DNA from: Rhizobium laguerreae
Lineage (GTDB): Bacteria > Pseudomonadota > Alphaproteobacteria > Rhizobiales > Rhizobiaceae
Direction: 5' to 3'
NCBI RefSeq assembly: GCF_002008165.1
Contig: NZ_MRDM01000014.1
Location: 496,001 to 560,000, forward strand
Length of the DNA: 64,000 nt
Part shown: positions 46,542 through 55,782 of the stretch, piece after piece
How positions within the stretch are numbered: the stretch's first letter is position 1
Layout: each line of letters starts with the position of its first letter
Notes under the pieces: generated by a model
What the model saw: only the letters and a program-made list of their open reading frames with translations
Databases searched by the model: none
Told to the model about the DNA's origin: nothing
Position numbers and translations under genes: made by a program

Positions 46542-47498
46542 TCAGGAACGCGCCGTCGGCAGCAAGATCTTCTTCTCGATCCGGCCCGCCACCGAAAACA
46601 CCAAAATCTCCGTATCCCTGCCGATCCTGCTGCCATCCATCAATCGGACGATATCATCGACGCCGCCGACCGGGCTGCCGTCGATGGCGAGGATATAATC
46701 GCCCTCCTGCAGCCCTCCCTTCGCCGCCGGCCCATCGGCTTCGACGCGGCGGATGCGCACGGAAGTCGTCTGCACCGTGCCCGCCGCAAGGGCCACCCGG
46801 CGCGGCAGCACGATCGTGTCGCCTGATATGCCGATGAAGGCACGCCTGACCTGCCCATAGCGGAGAATTTCCGAAACCACGAAATTGGCCGTATTCGACG
46901 CGACGGCGAAGGCGATGCTCTGCGCACCCTGGATGACGGCGGTGTTGACGCCGATGACCTCCCCGCCCGATGACACCAGTGGCCCGCCCGAGTTGCCGGG
47001 ATTGAGCGCCGCATCGGTCTGGATCACGTCTTCCATCAGCCGGCCGCTGGCCGCCCGCATCGACCGGCCGAGCGCCGAGACGATGCCGGCGGTAACCGTC
47101 CATTCGAAGCCGAGCGGGTTTCCGATCGCGATCGCGATATGGCCCCTGCGCAGGCGCTGAGAATCTCCGAGCTTCGCCCAGGCGCCGGTGCTTGTATTGG
47201 CGCGAATGAGGGCAATGTCGGTATCGACGTCGCGACCCAACACCCGGCCCTCGGTGACGAAGCCGTCAGGCGTGGTGATGCGGACGACCTTGGCGTCGTC
47301 GACGACGTGATTGTTGGTGATGATCAGGCCGTCAGGCGAGACGGCGAAGCCAGACCCGTGCCCCTGCCGGCCTCCCACCCTCTCGATCCGGCTGACTGCC
47401 GGCCCGACGATGTCGATTGCTGCTGCGATCGATTGCGAATAGGCATCGATCAGCGCCCCATCATTCTGAGGCGCTATGTCCTTATCCATGTAACCCAT
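46542..47498 (-). CDS. HtrA-like S1C serine protease, no signal peptide
   Basis: 318 residues from the ATG at 47498 (MGYMDKDIAP), with GAGGAT upstream. The catalytic triad is readable: His in IITNNHVVDDAK, Asp in DVDTDIALI, Ser in NPGNSGGPLVS. A PDZ-like domain follows (~225-318; VEADGPAAKGGLQEGDYILA). Usual HtrA/DegP proteins have an export signal; this one starts MGYMDKDIAPQNDG with no hydrophobic stretch, so it may be cytosolic or use another route. It is convergent with dusA. Confidence 0.9.
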   Translation of the reverse strand: MGYMDKDIAPQNDGALIDAYSQSIAAAIDIVGPAVSRIERVGGRQGHGSGFAVSPDGLIITNNHVVDDAKVVRITTPDGFVTEGRVLGRDVDTDIALIRANTSTGAWAKLGDSQRLRRGHIAIAIGNPLGFEWTVTAGIVSALGRSMRAASGRLMEDVIQTDAALNPGNSGGPLVSSGGEVIGVNTAVIQGAQSIAFAVASNTANFVVSEILRYGQVRRAFIGISGDTIVLPRRVALAAGTVQTTSVRIRRVEADGPAAKGGLQEGDYILAIDGSPVGGVDDIVRLMDGSRIGRDTEILVFSVAGRIEKKILLPTARS

Positions 47499-47670
47499 TA
47501 TTTGATCCTCAGGCGGCAATAACGGCCGTCCCGCCGCCGGCAAAGCCGTCGCGGTTGCGACGGTCCGCCATGGCGCTGTTGTATGAGGATTAGATGGTTG
47601 GGCGATGAACCGCGTTCAAGTGAGCGCCGGCAGCGGCATGCACGCGGCGGCAGAACGGGAGCCCACCTAC

Positions 47671-47712
47671 CCCGGACAGATATATTGAACTACCCGGACG
47701 GATATATTGAAC
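47671..47712. repeat. Tandem 20-bp direct repeat in a 565-bp gap
   Basis: CCCGGACAGATATATTGAAC (47671-47690) and CCCGGACGGATATATTGAAC (47693-47712) differ at one base and are spaced 22 bp start to start, about two helical turns. Such spacing suits two sites on one DNA face. The remaining gap (47499-48063) shows no coherent gene. Confidence 0.7.
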
Positions 47713-48063
47713 GAATATCAAAAAAATGGCTCATTACAGACGTTCGCCGCGCCCCTGACGGACTAGCCTGAGATGGCCAACAGCCGAGATACCGTGGATT
47801 AAAAGAATGTTCGCAGTGCAAAGCAGCCATGCGAAATGGGCGGGTTCACACCCATCCTCGCGGAAACATACAAACTTCTGTCATGTCAACAGAATAGAAA
47901 GAAGCATTCAATAAGCACATCAACATATTCGGGTTGATCAGGCGCGACCTTCTTACCCCTAGCCTCCGGCCCAACGGCGCTCGTGGCCTTGTCAATTCTG
48001 CAGGCAACGGCGCAAACTTCTGACCGCATTAATCCAACCAACCCCAACCAACGGAGCCAAAAG

Positions 48064-48900
48064 ATGAGCACGGTTACCACCAAGGACGGCGTCGAAATCT
48101 TCTACAAGGATTGGGGGTCGAAGAGCGCCCAGCCGATCATGTTCCATCACGGCTGGCCGCTATCCTCCGACGACTGGGACGCCCAGATGCTGTTCTTCCT
48201 CGAGAAGGGCTATCGGGTCATCGCCCATGACCGGCGCGGCCATGGCCGCTCGACCCAGGTGGGCGACGGTCACGATATGGATCACTACGCCGCCGATGCC
48301 GCAGCCGTCGTCGAGCATCTCGATCTCAGGAACACCGTCCATGTCGGCCACTCCACCGGCGGCGGCGAAGCGACCCATTATGTCGCCCGCCATGGCCAAC
48401 CACAGGGCCGCGTCGCCAAGCTGGTGATCATCGGCGCCGTGCCGCCGATCATGGTAAAATCCGAAGCCAATCCCGGTGGCCTGCCGATCGAAGTCTTCGA
48501 TGGCTTGCGCAAGCAGCTCGCCGCCAATCGCGCGCAGTTCTATTACGATCTGCCGGCCGGTCCGTTCTACAGCTTCAACCGGCCGGGCGCGAAGGTCCTG
48601 GAACCGGTCATCAACAATTGGTGGCGCCAGGGCATGATCGGCGGCGCCAAAGCGCATTACGACGGCATCAAGGCCTTTTCGGAAACCGACTTCACCGAAG
48701 ACCTGAAGATCATCACCGTGCCGACTTTCGTCATGCATGGCGACGACGACCAGATCGTGCCGATCGCCGACTCTGCCCTGCTCTCGTCCAAGCTCCTGCA
48801 GAACGCCACGCTGAAGGTCTACGAGAAATTCCCGCATGGCATGTGCACTACCCACGCAGACATCATAAACCCCGACATCCTCGCCTTCATCAAAGGCTGA
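48064..48900 (+). CDS. Alpha/beta hydrolase, non-heme chloroperoxidase/esterase type
   Basis: 278 residues from the ATG at 48064, with GGAG upstream. Text is that of the perhydrolase/chloroperoxidase group: MFHHGWPLSSDDWDAQMLFF, IAHDRRGHGRSTQ, nucleophile elbow VGHSTGGGE (Ser97), acid MHGDDDQIVP and His in KFPHGMCTTH. It hydrolyses esters; perhydrolysis is possible in this group but not shown. No signal peptide. It has no obvious operon partner. Confidence 0.92.
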   Translation: MSTVTTKDGVEIFYKDWGSKSAQPIMFHHGWPLSSDDWDAQMLFFLEKGYRVIAHDRRGHGRSTQVGDGHDMDHYAADAAAVVEHLDLRNTVHVGHSTGGGEATHYVARHGQPQGRVAKLVIIGAVPPIMVKSEANPGGLPIEVFDGLRKQLAANRAQFYYDLPAGPFYSFNRPGAKVLEPVINNWWRQGMIGGAKAHYDGIKAFSETDFTEDLKIITVPTFVMHGDDDQIVPIADSALLSSKLLQNATLKVYEKFPHGMCTTHADIINPDILAFIKG

Positions 48901-49048
48901 TCCATGCTGTTGCCGGGCGTCGATCAGGCGCCCGGTCGCCACAATGGCTTGCCATCCTCCACGCCGGCGTTCTGGCCACGTCGATCGATTGACAGCCAGT
49001 GACGCATTTTCCCATGAAACCGTTTTCGCCCATTTGCGTTTAGCGGCC

Positions 49049-49225
49049 ATGAAAAGAGAACGTGAACCCTCATCAAAGGCTTACCGGCAGGATCGTTTCG
49101 AAAACACCGAGCGAGCCGCCAAGGAAACCATCGAGGCGGAGCAGCGGGCCCGCCGCGAAAAAACCAAGCGGCTGAAAGAGCTGCGCCTGGCGCAACAAAG
49201 CGGCCAGGATCCCGCAACCAAGTAG
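49049..49225 (+). CDS. Small charged hypothetical protein
   Basis: 58 residues from the ATG at 49049 (MKREREPSSK), almost entirely Lys/Arg/Glu/Gln: ERAAKETIEAEQRARREKTK, then RLKELRLAQQ. It should form one amphipathic helix or coiled coil. No clear ribosome site is seen. Similar short helical proteins are common in rhizobia; function is unknown. Confidence 0.6.
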   Translation: MKREREPSSKAYRQDRFENTERAAKETIEAEQRARREKTKRLKELRLAQQSGQDPATK

Positions 49226-49421
49226 ATCTCACGCTCACACCATCCGTCCGGCCGACGCCCTGGTCGGTCTCATCTCGAGCCGCCGCCCTCGCCCGCATCT
49301 TCTCGCGCGGCCAAAATTGTTTTTTGAATTTCGGACCTTCGCCCATCTTGCAGAGCAAAGATCGCGAAATTATCTTTTTTCCACGGAAGCGATTCACGGC
49401 ATCCAAAAAGGGCAGATTGCG

Positions 49422-49631
49422 ATGTCAGACAAGCTGTTTAGCACACGTGACGAACCGCTCGCCTCGGAAGACCTCGATGTGTGCAGGCGTGTCCATGAAT
49501 CTCTCTGTAGCGGTCTAAAGATCGACAGAGCAGGCAAGGAGGCCGACCGTCTTGGCGCCCTCATCATCGAGCTTTACCGCCAAGGTGTGCATGAAGAAAG
49601 CCAGCTCCGACTGCTGGCCGGCGGAAGGTGA
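49422..49631 (+). CDS. Small hypothetical protein (69 aa)
   Basis: The frame from the ATG at 49422 encodes MSDKLFSTRDEPLASEDLDV, a helix pair, and ends HEESQLRLLAGGR. The composition (CRRVHESLCSGLKIDRAGKE, DRLGALIIELYRQGVHEE) is coherent and resembles a small helical regulator; no motif is recognised. Confidence 0.6.
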   Translation: MSDKLFSTRDEPLASEDLDVCRRVHESLCSGLKIDRAGKEADRLGALIIELYRQGVHEESQLRLLAGGR

Positions 49632-49943
49632 GCCTGATAACGCGCCTTCAGGTTCAAAAGGCCTTTCACCATCCCGTTCGCTCGCCAATGCTTTAGCCAT
49701 GGACCTGTTGACAGCCCGCACCAGCGCCGTCCGGTGAGGGCCAGCAGGTTGTTGGCGTAGGCGGCGAGTTCGAGGGGGCCGACATACATACGCAACGGCC
49801 GGCAACGAAGCCGGGTCTGGAGCCGCGGGCAGTTGCACGGCGGCAGTGGCCTGATCCAGCGCCATGTCGCCGACGACAAGCAGCATTGCCCCGTCGTCGA
49901 AGGAGCAATGAATTCGGCAAATCCCAAGGTTCCTCAAGGAGGA
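49632..49943. other. 312-bp gap without a recognised gene
   Basis: A minus-strand stretch here reads MYVGPLELAAYANNLLALTG in one frame and looks partly coding, but no start-to-stop frame holds. It may be a gene remnant. No repeat family of this window is present. Confidence 0.3.
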
Positions 49944-50834
49944 TTACGGGTTCGTTGTCGTCTCGGTGCTTGTGGCAGAGGTCTCGGTTTGGTCAATACT
50001 TTGGGCGGCTTCAGTGGTGTCCGCTGTGACTTCCATTCCAGTCTCAGAGGTTTCCTCAGCCGCGACCGGGTCTGTCGTCGCGCTCCCGTCGGCCGTCTCG
50101 CCGGTCGCTGTCTCGGTCTCTGCTGCCGGGGTTTCCGGTGTCGGGGCGGCTGCCGCCAAGGCGTCTCTCATCTGGTCGATCGTTCCGATAGCTGTTCCGA
50201 CACCGAGCGTCTCCTGTGCCCAGCCCAAAGCCTCCGGCGTGACCGTGCCTGTCTTGGTTGCGGCGGCCAGCGCCGCAGTCAGGGCGGCATCGCCCAATAC
50301 CGGATCGTCGGCCGGTGGCGCCACCCCGTTGGTGAGTTCATATTGAGCGTACGCCGTGCTGAACGCGGCAATCGCGGCCATCCGAGGATCAGCCGTTTTC
50401 ATGAGAGCATGGAAGTTGCGCTTCAGCGAATTGAGACCGGCAAGCTCTGCTGCTGGCTTCTTTGCAGGTTTTGTCGCCGGCGCTTTGGCGATGGTCGTCT
50501 TTTTGGACGTGCCCTTCGTACTGACAGTCTGCTTGGCCGATTTCGTCTTGGCGGCCTTGCCCATGCTTCCGGTCCGGCCACTTTCTGTCTTCCCCCTCGA
50601 GCTGGCGCTGCCCTTTCCGCCGCCGCTATTGCTGCTGCCGCCTCCATGACCTCCGCCGCTGTTTCCGCCGCCGTGGCCACCACCACCGCCACCGCCACCG
50701 TTGCCACCACCATTGCCACCACCGTTGCCGCCTTTCGCGAAAGCAGGCGAGAAATCGGTGAAGGTGATGTTGAGAGGTGCAATCGCGAAGCTCGTCGAGA
50801 GACAGAGAACACCGAGAATTCTGGAGAGCCGCAT
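49944..50834 (-). CDS. Glycine-rich exported protein
   Basis: 296 residues from the ATG at 50834 (MRLSRILGVL), with GGAAGGA upstream. Signal peptide to ~33 (SPAFA-KGG), then a Gly-rich stretch (GGNGGGNGGGNGGGGGGGGH), a Lys/Thr/Ala-rich middle (KAPATKPAKKPAAELAGL), a compact ~90-residue helical domain (LNSLKRNFHALMKTADPRMA to LGWAQETLGVGTAIGTIDQM), and an acidic Thr/Glu-rich tail. The helical domain is the only part likely to fold. Low-complexity composition fits a surface or matrix protein. Function unknown. Confidence 0.75.
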   Translation of the reverse strand: MRLSRILGVLCLSTSFAIAPLNITFTDFSPAFAKGGNGGGNGGGNGGGGGGGGHGGGNSGGGHGGGSSNSGGGKGSASSRGKTESGRTGSMGKAAKTKSAKQTVSTKGTSKKTTIAKAPATKPAKKPAAELAGLNSLKRNFHALMKTADPRMAAIAAFSTAYAQYELTNGVAPPADDPVLGDAALTAALAAATKTGTVTPEALGWAQETLGVGTAIGTIDQMRDALAAAAPTPETPAAETETATGETADGSATTDPVAAEETSETGMEVTADTTEAAQSIDQTETSATSTETTTNP

Positions 50835-51015
50835 GCTAATCCTTCCGACATGCACAGGAGTGCCGTTACATCTCGGTCATTGATGCGGCCCATCCATAAA
50901 GATCTAATTGACTATCTACTTTCAATTTGAACTTGTTGCTGAATTTCCCAAAATGAACCATTCCCCTTCCCCTGCGTTATCCCCTCGATACATCCGTTTA
51001 CCCAAGGTGAGTGAA

Positions 51016-51507
51016 ATGAACAGATTCGCCATCATTGCCCTGTCGATAGCGACGGCCTTCTCCGGAATGCCGGCCTCGGCAGGCCCGGCGTTCATGCCGA
51101 GCCCGGTGCAATCGGCGCAACCGGCGCCGCAAAGCGCCGATGCCCGCATCATGACCGTTGGCTGCAATAACTTCACGAACTGCCCGGGTCAGTTCAGCAA
51201 TAATCGCAGGTGGTATCGCAACCGCCACTATCGCAACCGGGACTACTACCGCGACCGAGACTACTACCGAGACGACCGCTATGGCTGGGATCGTCGCTAC
51301 GATCGCCGGTATCGCCGCCACGACAACACCGGCGCCATCATCGGCGGTCTGGCCGCCGGCGCCATCATCGGCGGCATCCTCGCTTCGCAGCCGCGCGCAC
51401 GTGCCTATAGTTCGCATGCGGACTATTGCTACAGCCGATATCGGTCCTATCGCGCCTCGGACAATACCTACCAGCCGAACTACGGCCCACGCCGTCAGTG
51501 CCGTTAA
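51016..51507 (+). CDS. BA14K family exported protein
   Basis: 163 residues from the ATG at 51016 (MNRFAIIALS), with AAGGTGAG upstream. Signal peptide to AGMPASAG; an Arg/Tyr-rich stretch (YRNRHYRNRDYYRDRDYYRD), a Gly/Ala/Ile zipper-like helix (GAIIGGLAAGAIIGGILAS), and the C-terminal BA14K motif (DYCYSRYRSYRASDNTYQPN, ending CR). BA14K was named for the Brucella immunoreactive 14-kDa protein with lectin-like activity; the family is typical of Rhizobiales and helps support the assignment of this window. Followed by a clear terminator. Confidence 0.93.
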   Translation: MNRFAIIALSIATAFSGMPASAGPAFMPSPVQSAQPAPQSADARIMTVGCNNFTNCPGQFSNNRRWYRNRHYRNRDYYRDRDYYRDDRYGWDRRYDRRYRRHDNTGAIIGGLAAGAIIGGILASQPRARAYSSHADYCYSRYRSYRASDNTYQPNYGPRRQCR

Positions 51508-51527
51508 CCGGTCCACCATTTAGCAAC

Positions 51528-51556
51528 AAGCCTCGCAACAAGATGCGGGGCTTTTT
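51528..51556 (+). terminator. Intrinsic terminator of the BA14K gene
   Basis: A 10-bp stem (AAGCCTCGCA / TGCGGGGCTT, one G-T pair) with a 6-nt loop leads into TTTTT. Confidence 0.9.
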
Positions 51557-51779
51557 GATGCCTGTGCCGAACCAACTCGCCCGCTTCCCTCCGACAGACC
51601 CGATCAGATCAAGCTGTATTTCTGGCTGCGGCCTGGCGTCGTCGTCTGACGTGAAGCGCGACGGATTTCTAGACGGACGGAGCACAAGCCTTGCCCGCCT
51701 TTGCTCCGTCCGTCCCCTCAGCCTGGGGCGGGCTGAGTGCTGATCGCGACGGCTTGTCGGGCGCCGCCACCGGATTCTC

Positions 51780-52649
51780 TCAATAGGTCGCGGCCGGTTT
51801 TGGCTTCTTCTCGGTCCATTGCGGCGGCGCGCCGTATTTGGCGGCCACGGCGCCCATCAGTCCGGGCGGGCGGCCGAAGGCGTCGCAGGCGGCGTATTTC
51901 GGTTTGCCGCCGAGCCAGGATTTCATCCGCTGCCCCGAGGGCAGCGAGACATCCAGTCCCTTCGGCTCCTTGCCTTTGATCAGCATGCGGGAAAACTCGC
52001 TGCTGAATTTCGAAGCCAGGCTATAGGCGTCGCCGACTTCGGAAACGCGGGGATTGTTCTGCAGCGAGTTTGCACCACGCGACCAGACGATCGCCGCCCG
52101 CTGTACGCCACCGCTGTCGACTGCCTCCGCCTCGACCGCCAATCCGCCGAGGCCAGCCGGCAGGCGGGGCACGCTGACCGGCAGCATGAAACCGGTGCCG
52201 ACGGTCACCACGGTCGAAACACCCGCCATCGCCTTGTTGGTCGGCACGATGTCGGTGACGACGGAGCGGATTGTCAGGTCTGCCGGCTGGCCGGCAGAGA
52301 CCAGCTGGTATTTGTCGCTGAGCGAAATGCAGAGTGCCCGGTCCAGAGCATTCGCCACCATCACGCGATCGGCGTCCGACTTGACGCGGGTCGCGGCGTT
52401 GAAGGCGAAGGTCGTCGGCACGATGCTCACCGTCTTTGCCGGGCTAAGGCGCGTCCCATCGACATAAACGCGCGATTTCGACAGCTTGCCCTTCGGCGCG
52501 CCGAGATTGCCATAGGAAGAAAGCGTGCCGGCCTCCTTTAGCGGCACCGAGCTGCACCCGGCCGCGGCCATGGCGAACGCCACCGGCAGAGCGAGGCACA
52601 AACCTCTCGACCCCACGGGGAAGGAAAATGGGAATGGATTGCTGCGCAC
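51780..52649 (-). CDS. DUF3313-like lipoprotein
   Basis: 289 residues with a GTG start at 52649, behind GGAGGCC; an in-frame ATG upstream lengthens it but has no signal logic. Lipoprotein signal LALPVAFAMAAAGC (lipobox AAGC). The mature part (LSSYGNLGAPKGKLSKSRVY, KYQLVSAGQPADLTIRSVVTDIVP, LAVEAEAVDSGGVQRAAIVW) is consistent with the DUF3313 family of Gram-negative lipoproteins. Probably anchored in the outer or inner membrane; function unknown. It precedes the histidine-kinase gene's downstream side by a 103-bp gap. Confidence 0.78.
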   Translation of the reverse strand: MRSNPFPFSFPVGSRGLCLALPVAFAMAAAGCSSVPLKEAGTLSSYGNLGAPKGKLSKSRVYVDGTRLSPAKTVSIVPTTFAFNAATRVKSDADRVMVANALDRALCISLSDKYQLVSAGQPADLTIRSVVTDIVPTNKAMAGVSTVVTVGTGFMLPVSVPRLPAGLGGLAVEAEAVDSGGVQRAAIVWSRGANSLQNNPRVSEVGDAYSLASKFSSEFSRMLIKGKEPKGLDVSLPSGQRMKSWLGGKPKYAACDAFGRPPGLMGAVAAKYGAPPQWTEKKPKPAATY

Positions 52650-52752
52650 GCTGTCTGGCCTCCGTCGCCGATGAACTCGAGCGAAAGTGGCCGTCGAGAA
52701 TTGCCGCAGCATTACATCGTTTCCGTGAACGGTGCCGCCGGAGCAGGCGGGC

Positions 52753-54108
52753 TTATCCGAGGTCGATCGTTACCCGCGTCCCGACAGCGCTGCTCTCGAT
52801 GCTGACCTCACCGCCATGATTTGCGGCGACCTGCTTGACGAGGCTGAGGCCGAGACCGGCGCCCCTGCTCTTCGGGGTGACGCGATAAAATGGCTCGAAC
52901 ACCAGCTCCCGATGTTCGGCCGGAATACCCGGCCCTTCGTCGTCGACCGTGATCGACCCGCCGCCGGAAGGTGAGCCCGACACAGAAACCGTGATCATGC
53001 CGCTGTTGCCTCCGTGGTCGATGGCATTGCGCACGAGGTTGCTCACCGCCCTCGGTAGCGCCGACGGGCTGCCCTTGCGTTTCAGGCTCTTGACCTCGCT
53101 CTGAAACGAAATTTGATAGCCGGCGGCAATCGCCAGCGGCGCCAGATCGGCAACCGTCATTCGGGCGATCTCGACGAGATCAACCATTTCGTCGAGATCG
53201 GCCGCCTGATCGTTGCGCTCGAAATCGAGCAGTTGCTCGGCCGCTTGCGCGAGCCGCGCGACGTCGTCGAGCAGCCGCTGTCGCTCGCGCCCGTCGGGCA
53301 TGCCGTCGATCCGCGTCTGCATGATTGCGATCGGAGTCCGGAGTTCATGCGCAGCGTCGAGCAGGAAGCGCTGGCGTTTCTTAAACTCGTTCTCAAGCCG
53401 CTCAAGCGTTCCGTTAAAAGCAATCACCAATGGTGCGATTTCCGTGGGAATACCATCCACCGGCAATCGGGCTCCTTGCCGGCGGGGTTCGATTTCCGCT
53501 GCCTTGCTCGCTATATCCTTCACGCCCGCCAAAGCGCGCGCTACGACGCGGGGGATGGTTAGAAAAACCCCGGGCAATGCGATGGCCAAAAGTGGTGTGT
53601 AAATGAGGTAGGTTTTGCCGAGTATTGCCAGAAATGCGGAGCTTCTGCTGGCGTTTCCGCCGTACATAACTCTGTACTCGCCTTCTGCCGTGTCGACACG
53701 GTCGATGGAGGCGACCTCGGTCGTACCAGACGCCCCTCGTATGTCGGCGTCTTTGATGAGGTAGACGTACCGGGCTAGGTCCGCATAGGGCGCCGGTATT
53801 ACGCCGTAGGAGGCCGTTTCTCCACTGGGTGTTGCGACGAAAAACCAGAGCCTGTTGTTCTCAGTCTTGAACGACCTGAGACGCGGACTATCAGCTATGA
53901 CGATCCTGCCCTGCGAGTCACGCGTAAGAGCTTCCTCGAGGGCTGCAGTCAGCTGAACCTGCATTCCTTCATTGGGCGAGAGGATGCTGGTGGCGTAAAT
54001 GCAAAGCCCGATGATGACAGTCGCAACAACAGCCACGAAAACGATACTGAGCTGCCAGCTGAGCGTCCACCAGAGTGAAAGCTTCGACTTGGTCGCCTCG
54101 CGCATCAT
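52753..54108 (-). CDS. Sensor histidine kinase (OmpR-partner type)
   Basis: 451 residues. TM1 (~17-42), a ~115-residue periplasmic sensor region, TM2 (~165-185), a HAMP region, a dimerisation domain with phospho-His254 (DAAHELRTPIAIMQ), then the ATPase domain with N box (NLVRNAIDHGG), G1 (DEGPGIP) and G2 (GAGLGLSLVKQVA). The ATG overlaps the stop of the response-regulator gene by 4 bp (ATGA), so the pair is translationally coupled. The signal is unknown. The periplasmic part has no recognised domain. Confidence 0.94.
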   Translation of the reverse strand: MMREATKSKLSLWWTLSWQLSIVFVAVVATVIIGLCIYATSILSPNEGMQVQLTAALEEALTRDSQGRIVIADSPRLRSFKTENNRLWFFVATPSGETASYGVIPAPYADLARYVYLIKDADIRGASGTTEVASIDRVDTAEGEYRVMYGGNASRSSAFLAILGKTYLIYTPLLAIALPGVFLTIPRVVARALAGVKDIASKAAEIEPRRQGARLPVDGIPTEIAPLVIAFNGTLERLENEFKKRQRFLLDAAHELRTPIAIMQTRIDGMPDGRERQRLLDDVARLAQAAEQLLDFERNDQAADLDEMVDLVEIARMTVADLAPLAIAAGYQISFQSEVKSLKRKGSPSALPRAVSNLVRNAIDHGGNSGMITVSVSGSPSGGGSITVDDEGPGIPAEHRELVFEPFYRVTPKSRGAGLGLSLVKQVAANHGGEVSIESSAVGTRVTIDLG

Positions 54109-54776
54109 TCTTCCTTCATGAGATAGCCGACGCCGCGGATATTGTGGATGGTCACGCCGGCGGAGGCGTCGATCAGCCGCTTGCGCAGCCGCGAGATATG
54201 CGCGTCGAGCGCGTTCGACTGAATTTCCTCTTCGTAGTTGTAAACCGCCGCTTCCAGCGTCGAGCGCAGCACGGTCTTCTCCTTGCGTCTTGCGAGTGCT
54301 GAAAGCACCAGAAGCTCGCGCCGGGGGAGATCGAGCGGCGTAGCGTCGACGGTGACGCTCAGGTGCAGCGGGTCGATCACCAGCCGCCCGGCCATAATCT
54401 TCAATTCGGCAAGGCTCGGCGGCCGGCGCAGCACGGCCCTCAGCCGCGCCATCAGCTCCTCAACCAGAAACGGTTTGCCGAGATAGTCGTCGGCGCCGAG
54501 ATCGAGCCCTTCCACCCGCTGCCTCGGCTCGTTCAGCGCCGTCAGCACGATGATAGGCGTGTCCTTGCCCGTCCGCCTGAGCTCCGGAATGAAGCTCAGC
54601 CCCTCCCCGTCGGGCAGGCGCCGGTCGAGCAGGATTGCATCGTAGAGGTTCTGCCGCGTCAGCTCGACGGCGTCGGCCAGATGCATGGTGTGGTCGGTGA
54701 CGATCCCATGTTTGCCGAGTGCGACCGACAGCGCCTCGGCCAGCTCCCTCTCATCCTCTATCAGCAGTATTCGCAT
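54105..54776 (-). CDS. OmpR-family response regulator
   Basis: 223 residues from the ATG at 54776 (MRILLIEDER). Receiver domain with E7/D8, phospho-acceptor Asp51 (AILLDRRLPDGEG) and Lys (DYLGKPFLVEEL), followed by a winged-helix DNA-binding domain (LDLPRRELLVLSALARRKEK, NALDAHISRLRKRLIDASAG). Its stop overlaps the kinase start, forming a two-gene operon. The 138-bp space up to the divergent small membrane gene should hold its promoter. Confidence 0.95.
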   Translation of the reverse strand: MRILLIEDERELAEALSVALGKHGIVTDHTMHLADAVELTRQNLYDAILLDRRLPDGEGLSFIPELRRTGKDTPIIVLTALNEPRQRVEGLDLGADDYLGKPFLVEELMARLRAVLRRPPSLAELKIMAGRLVIDPLHLSVTVDATPLDLPRRELLVLSALARRKEKTVLRSTLEAAVYNYEEEIQSNALDAHISRLRKRLIDASAGVTIHNIRGVGYLMKEE

Positions 54777-54914
54777 CGCCCGCCCATTACCTCGCTCTCC
54801 CCTCTGTCCGCCACAAGGGTTGCGGCAGCATTGCGGAGCTTGCAAGGCAGCCGGTCATGCTGCTGCAATTGTTGAGGTCCAGCACAAGAATATTCGCTGC
54901 AGCTGGAGATCAAG

Positions 54915-55061
54915 ATGATCCGACCAATCCTTCGTCTCCTGACGAGACACTTCCTCTCCGCCTTCATCCTCGCCGCGCTGCTCGCAGCTCCGCTCGTCAT
55001 TCTGCACACGCTTCACGAAAAGACGGCATTCGAGAACGGCCTGCTGATGGACGTCCGATGA
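54915..55061 (+). CDS. 48-residue single-pass membrane protein
   Basis: A short open frame, ATG at 54915 behind GGAG, gives MIRPILRLLTRHFLSAFILA, then ALLAAPLVILHTLHEKTAFE and NGLLMDVR. One hydrophobic helix (~14-30) with basic residues before it predicts insertion with the N-terminus inside. It is divergent from the response-regulator gene with a 138-bp gap, a position typical of small membrane regulators of histidine kinases; that role is a guess. Too short for most gene callers. Confidence 0.6.
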   Translation: MIRPILRLLTRHFLSAFILAALLAAPLVILHTLHEKTAFENGLLMDVR

Positions 55062-55076
55062 TGCAGCGAGCGAACC

Positions 55077-55619
55077 TCAGGCGGTCTTACTGTCTGCCGT
55101 GCAATAGGCCGATAAGGCCTGAAGATAGGCCTGCACCTTGGAACGGTTCTCCGCTGCCTTAATGGTGTTGAACACCTCGGCCGGCTCCAGCTTCATCAAA
55201 GGAAGCCTGAGGAAAATATCGCCCGCGAACCGGTCGGTGATGGTCGCAAGAACGGTGCGAAGACCCGTCAGCATGTCGTCGCCGCGATGGGATGCGTGCA
55301 GCAGGGCGATCGGCTTATGGACGATCTCATCTCCCGATACGAGCCAGTCGATCGCATTCTTAAGGCCGCCGGGGATGGATCGGACATATTCCGGGCTGGC
55401 AATGATCACCCCATCGCTCTGAGCGATCGCATCGATGAAATTCCGCACTGCCTCCGGCAGATGCTCTCCCTCGAGATCGGGCGAGAATACCGGCAACCGC
55501 CCCACGCCGTCGAAGATCGAAATCTCGATCTCATTTGGCGCTACGGCGCGAACAGCCTGCAGCATGGCGGTATTGGTGGAATTGCGCCGGGCGCTGCCGG
55601 ATATTGCGAGAATCTTCAT
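55077..55619 (-). CDS. NADPH-dependent FMN reductase
   Basis: 180 residues from the ATG at 55619 (MKILAISGSA); a long upstream extension in frame is not needed. Flavodoxin-like FMN-binding: ISGSARRNSTNTAML (phosphate loop GSxRxxSxN) and IASPEYVRSIPGGLKNAIDWL (the PEYNxxxPGxLKNAIDW motif with YVRS in place of YNHS). Family members reduce FMN, quinones, chromate or azo compounds using NADPH in the cytosol. It appears to stand alone, convergent to the small membrane gene. Confidence 0.92.
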   Translation of the reverse strand: MKILAISGSARRNSTNTAMLQAVRAVAPNEIEISIFDGVGRLPVFSPDLEGEHLPEAVRNFIDAIAQSDGVIIASPEYVRSIPGGLKNAIDWLVSGDEIVHKPIALLHASHRGDDMLTGLRTVLATITDRFAGDIFLRLPLMKLEPAEVFNTIKAAENRSKVQAYLQALSAYCTADSKTA

Positions 55620-55782
55620 GACCCTAACAGGAAATGATTGATCATGGCTGTCAACGCAAAAGGCTACGCTAGACCGATTGAGTAACGCCCCAAAAAGCGA
55701 CTTTTGCTTGAACTGGCCGAGCCTCGCGTTAGCCTGGATGCTGCTGCCGAATCGGCTGGAATTACCCCTTGAGGAAATACAC

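Noticed and set aside
49515..49937. 140-codon minus frame
   Set aside because: It overlaps the more coherent 69-residue plus gene and lacks a recognisable domain; part of it may be a remnant.
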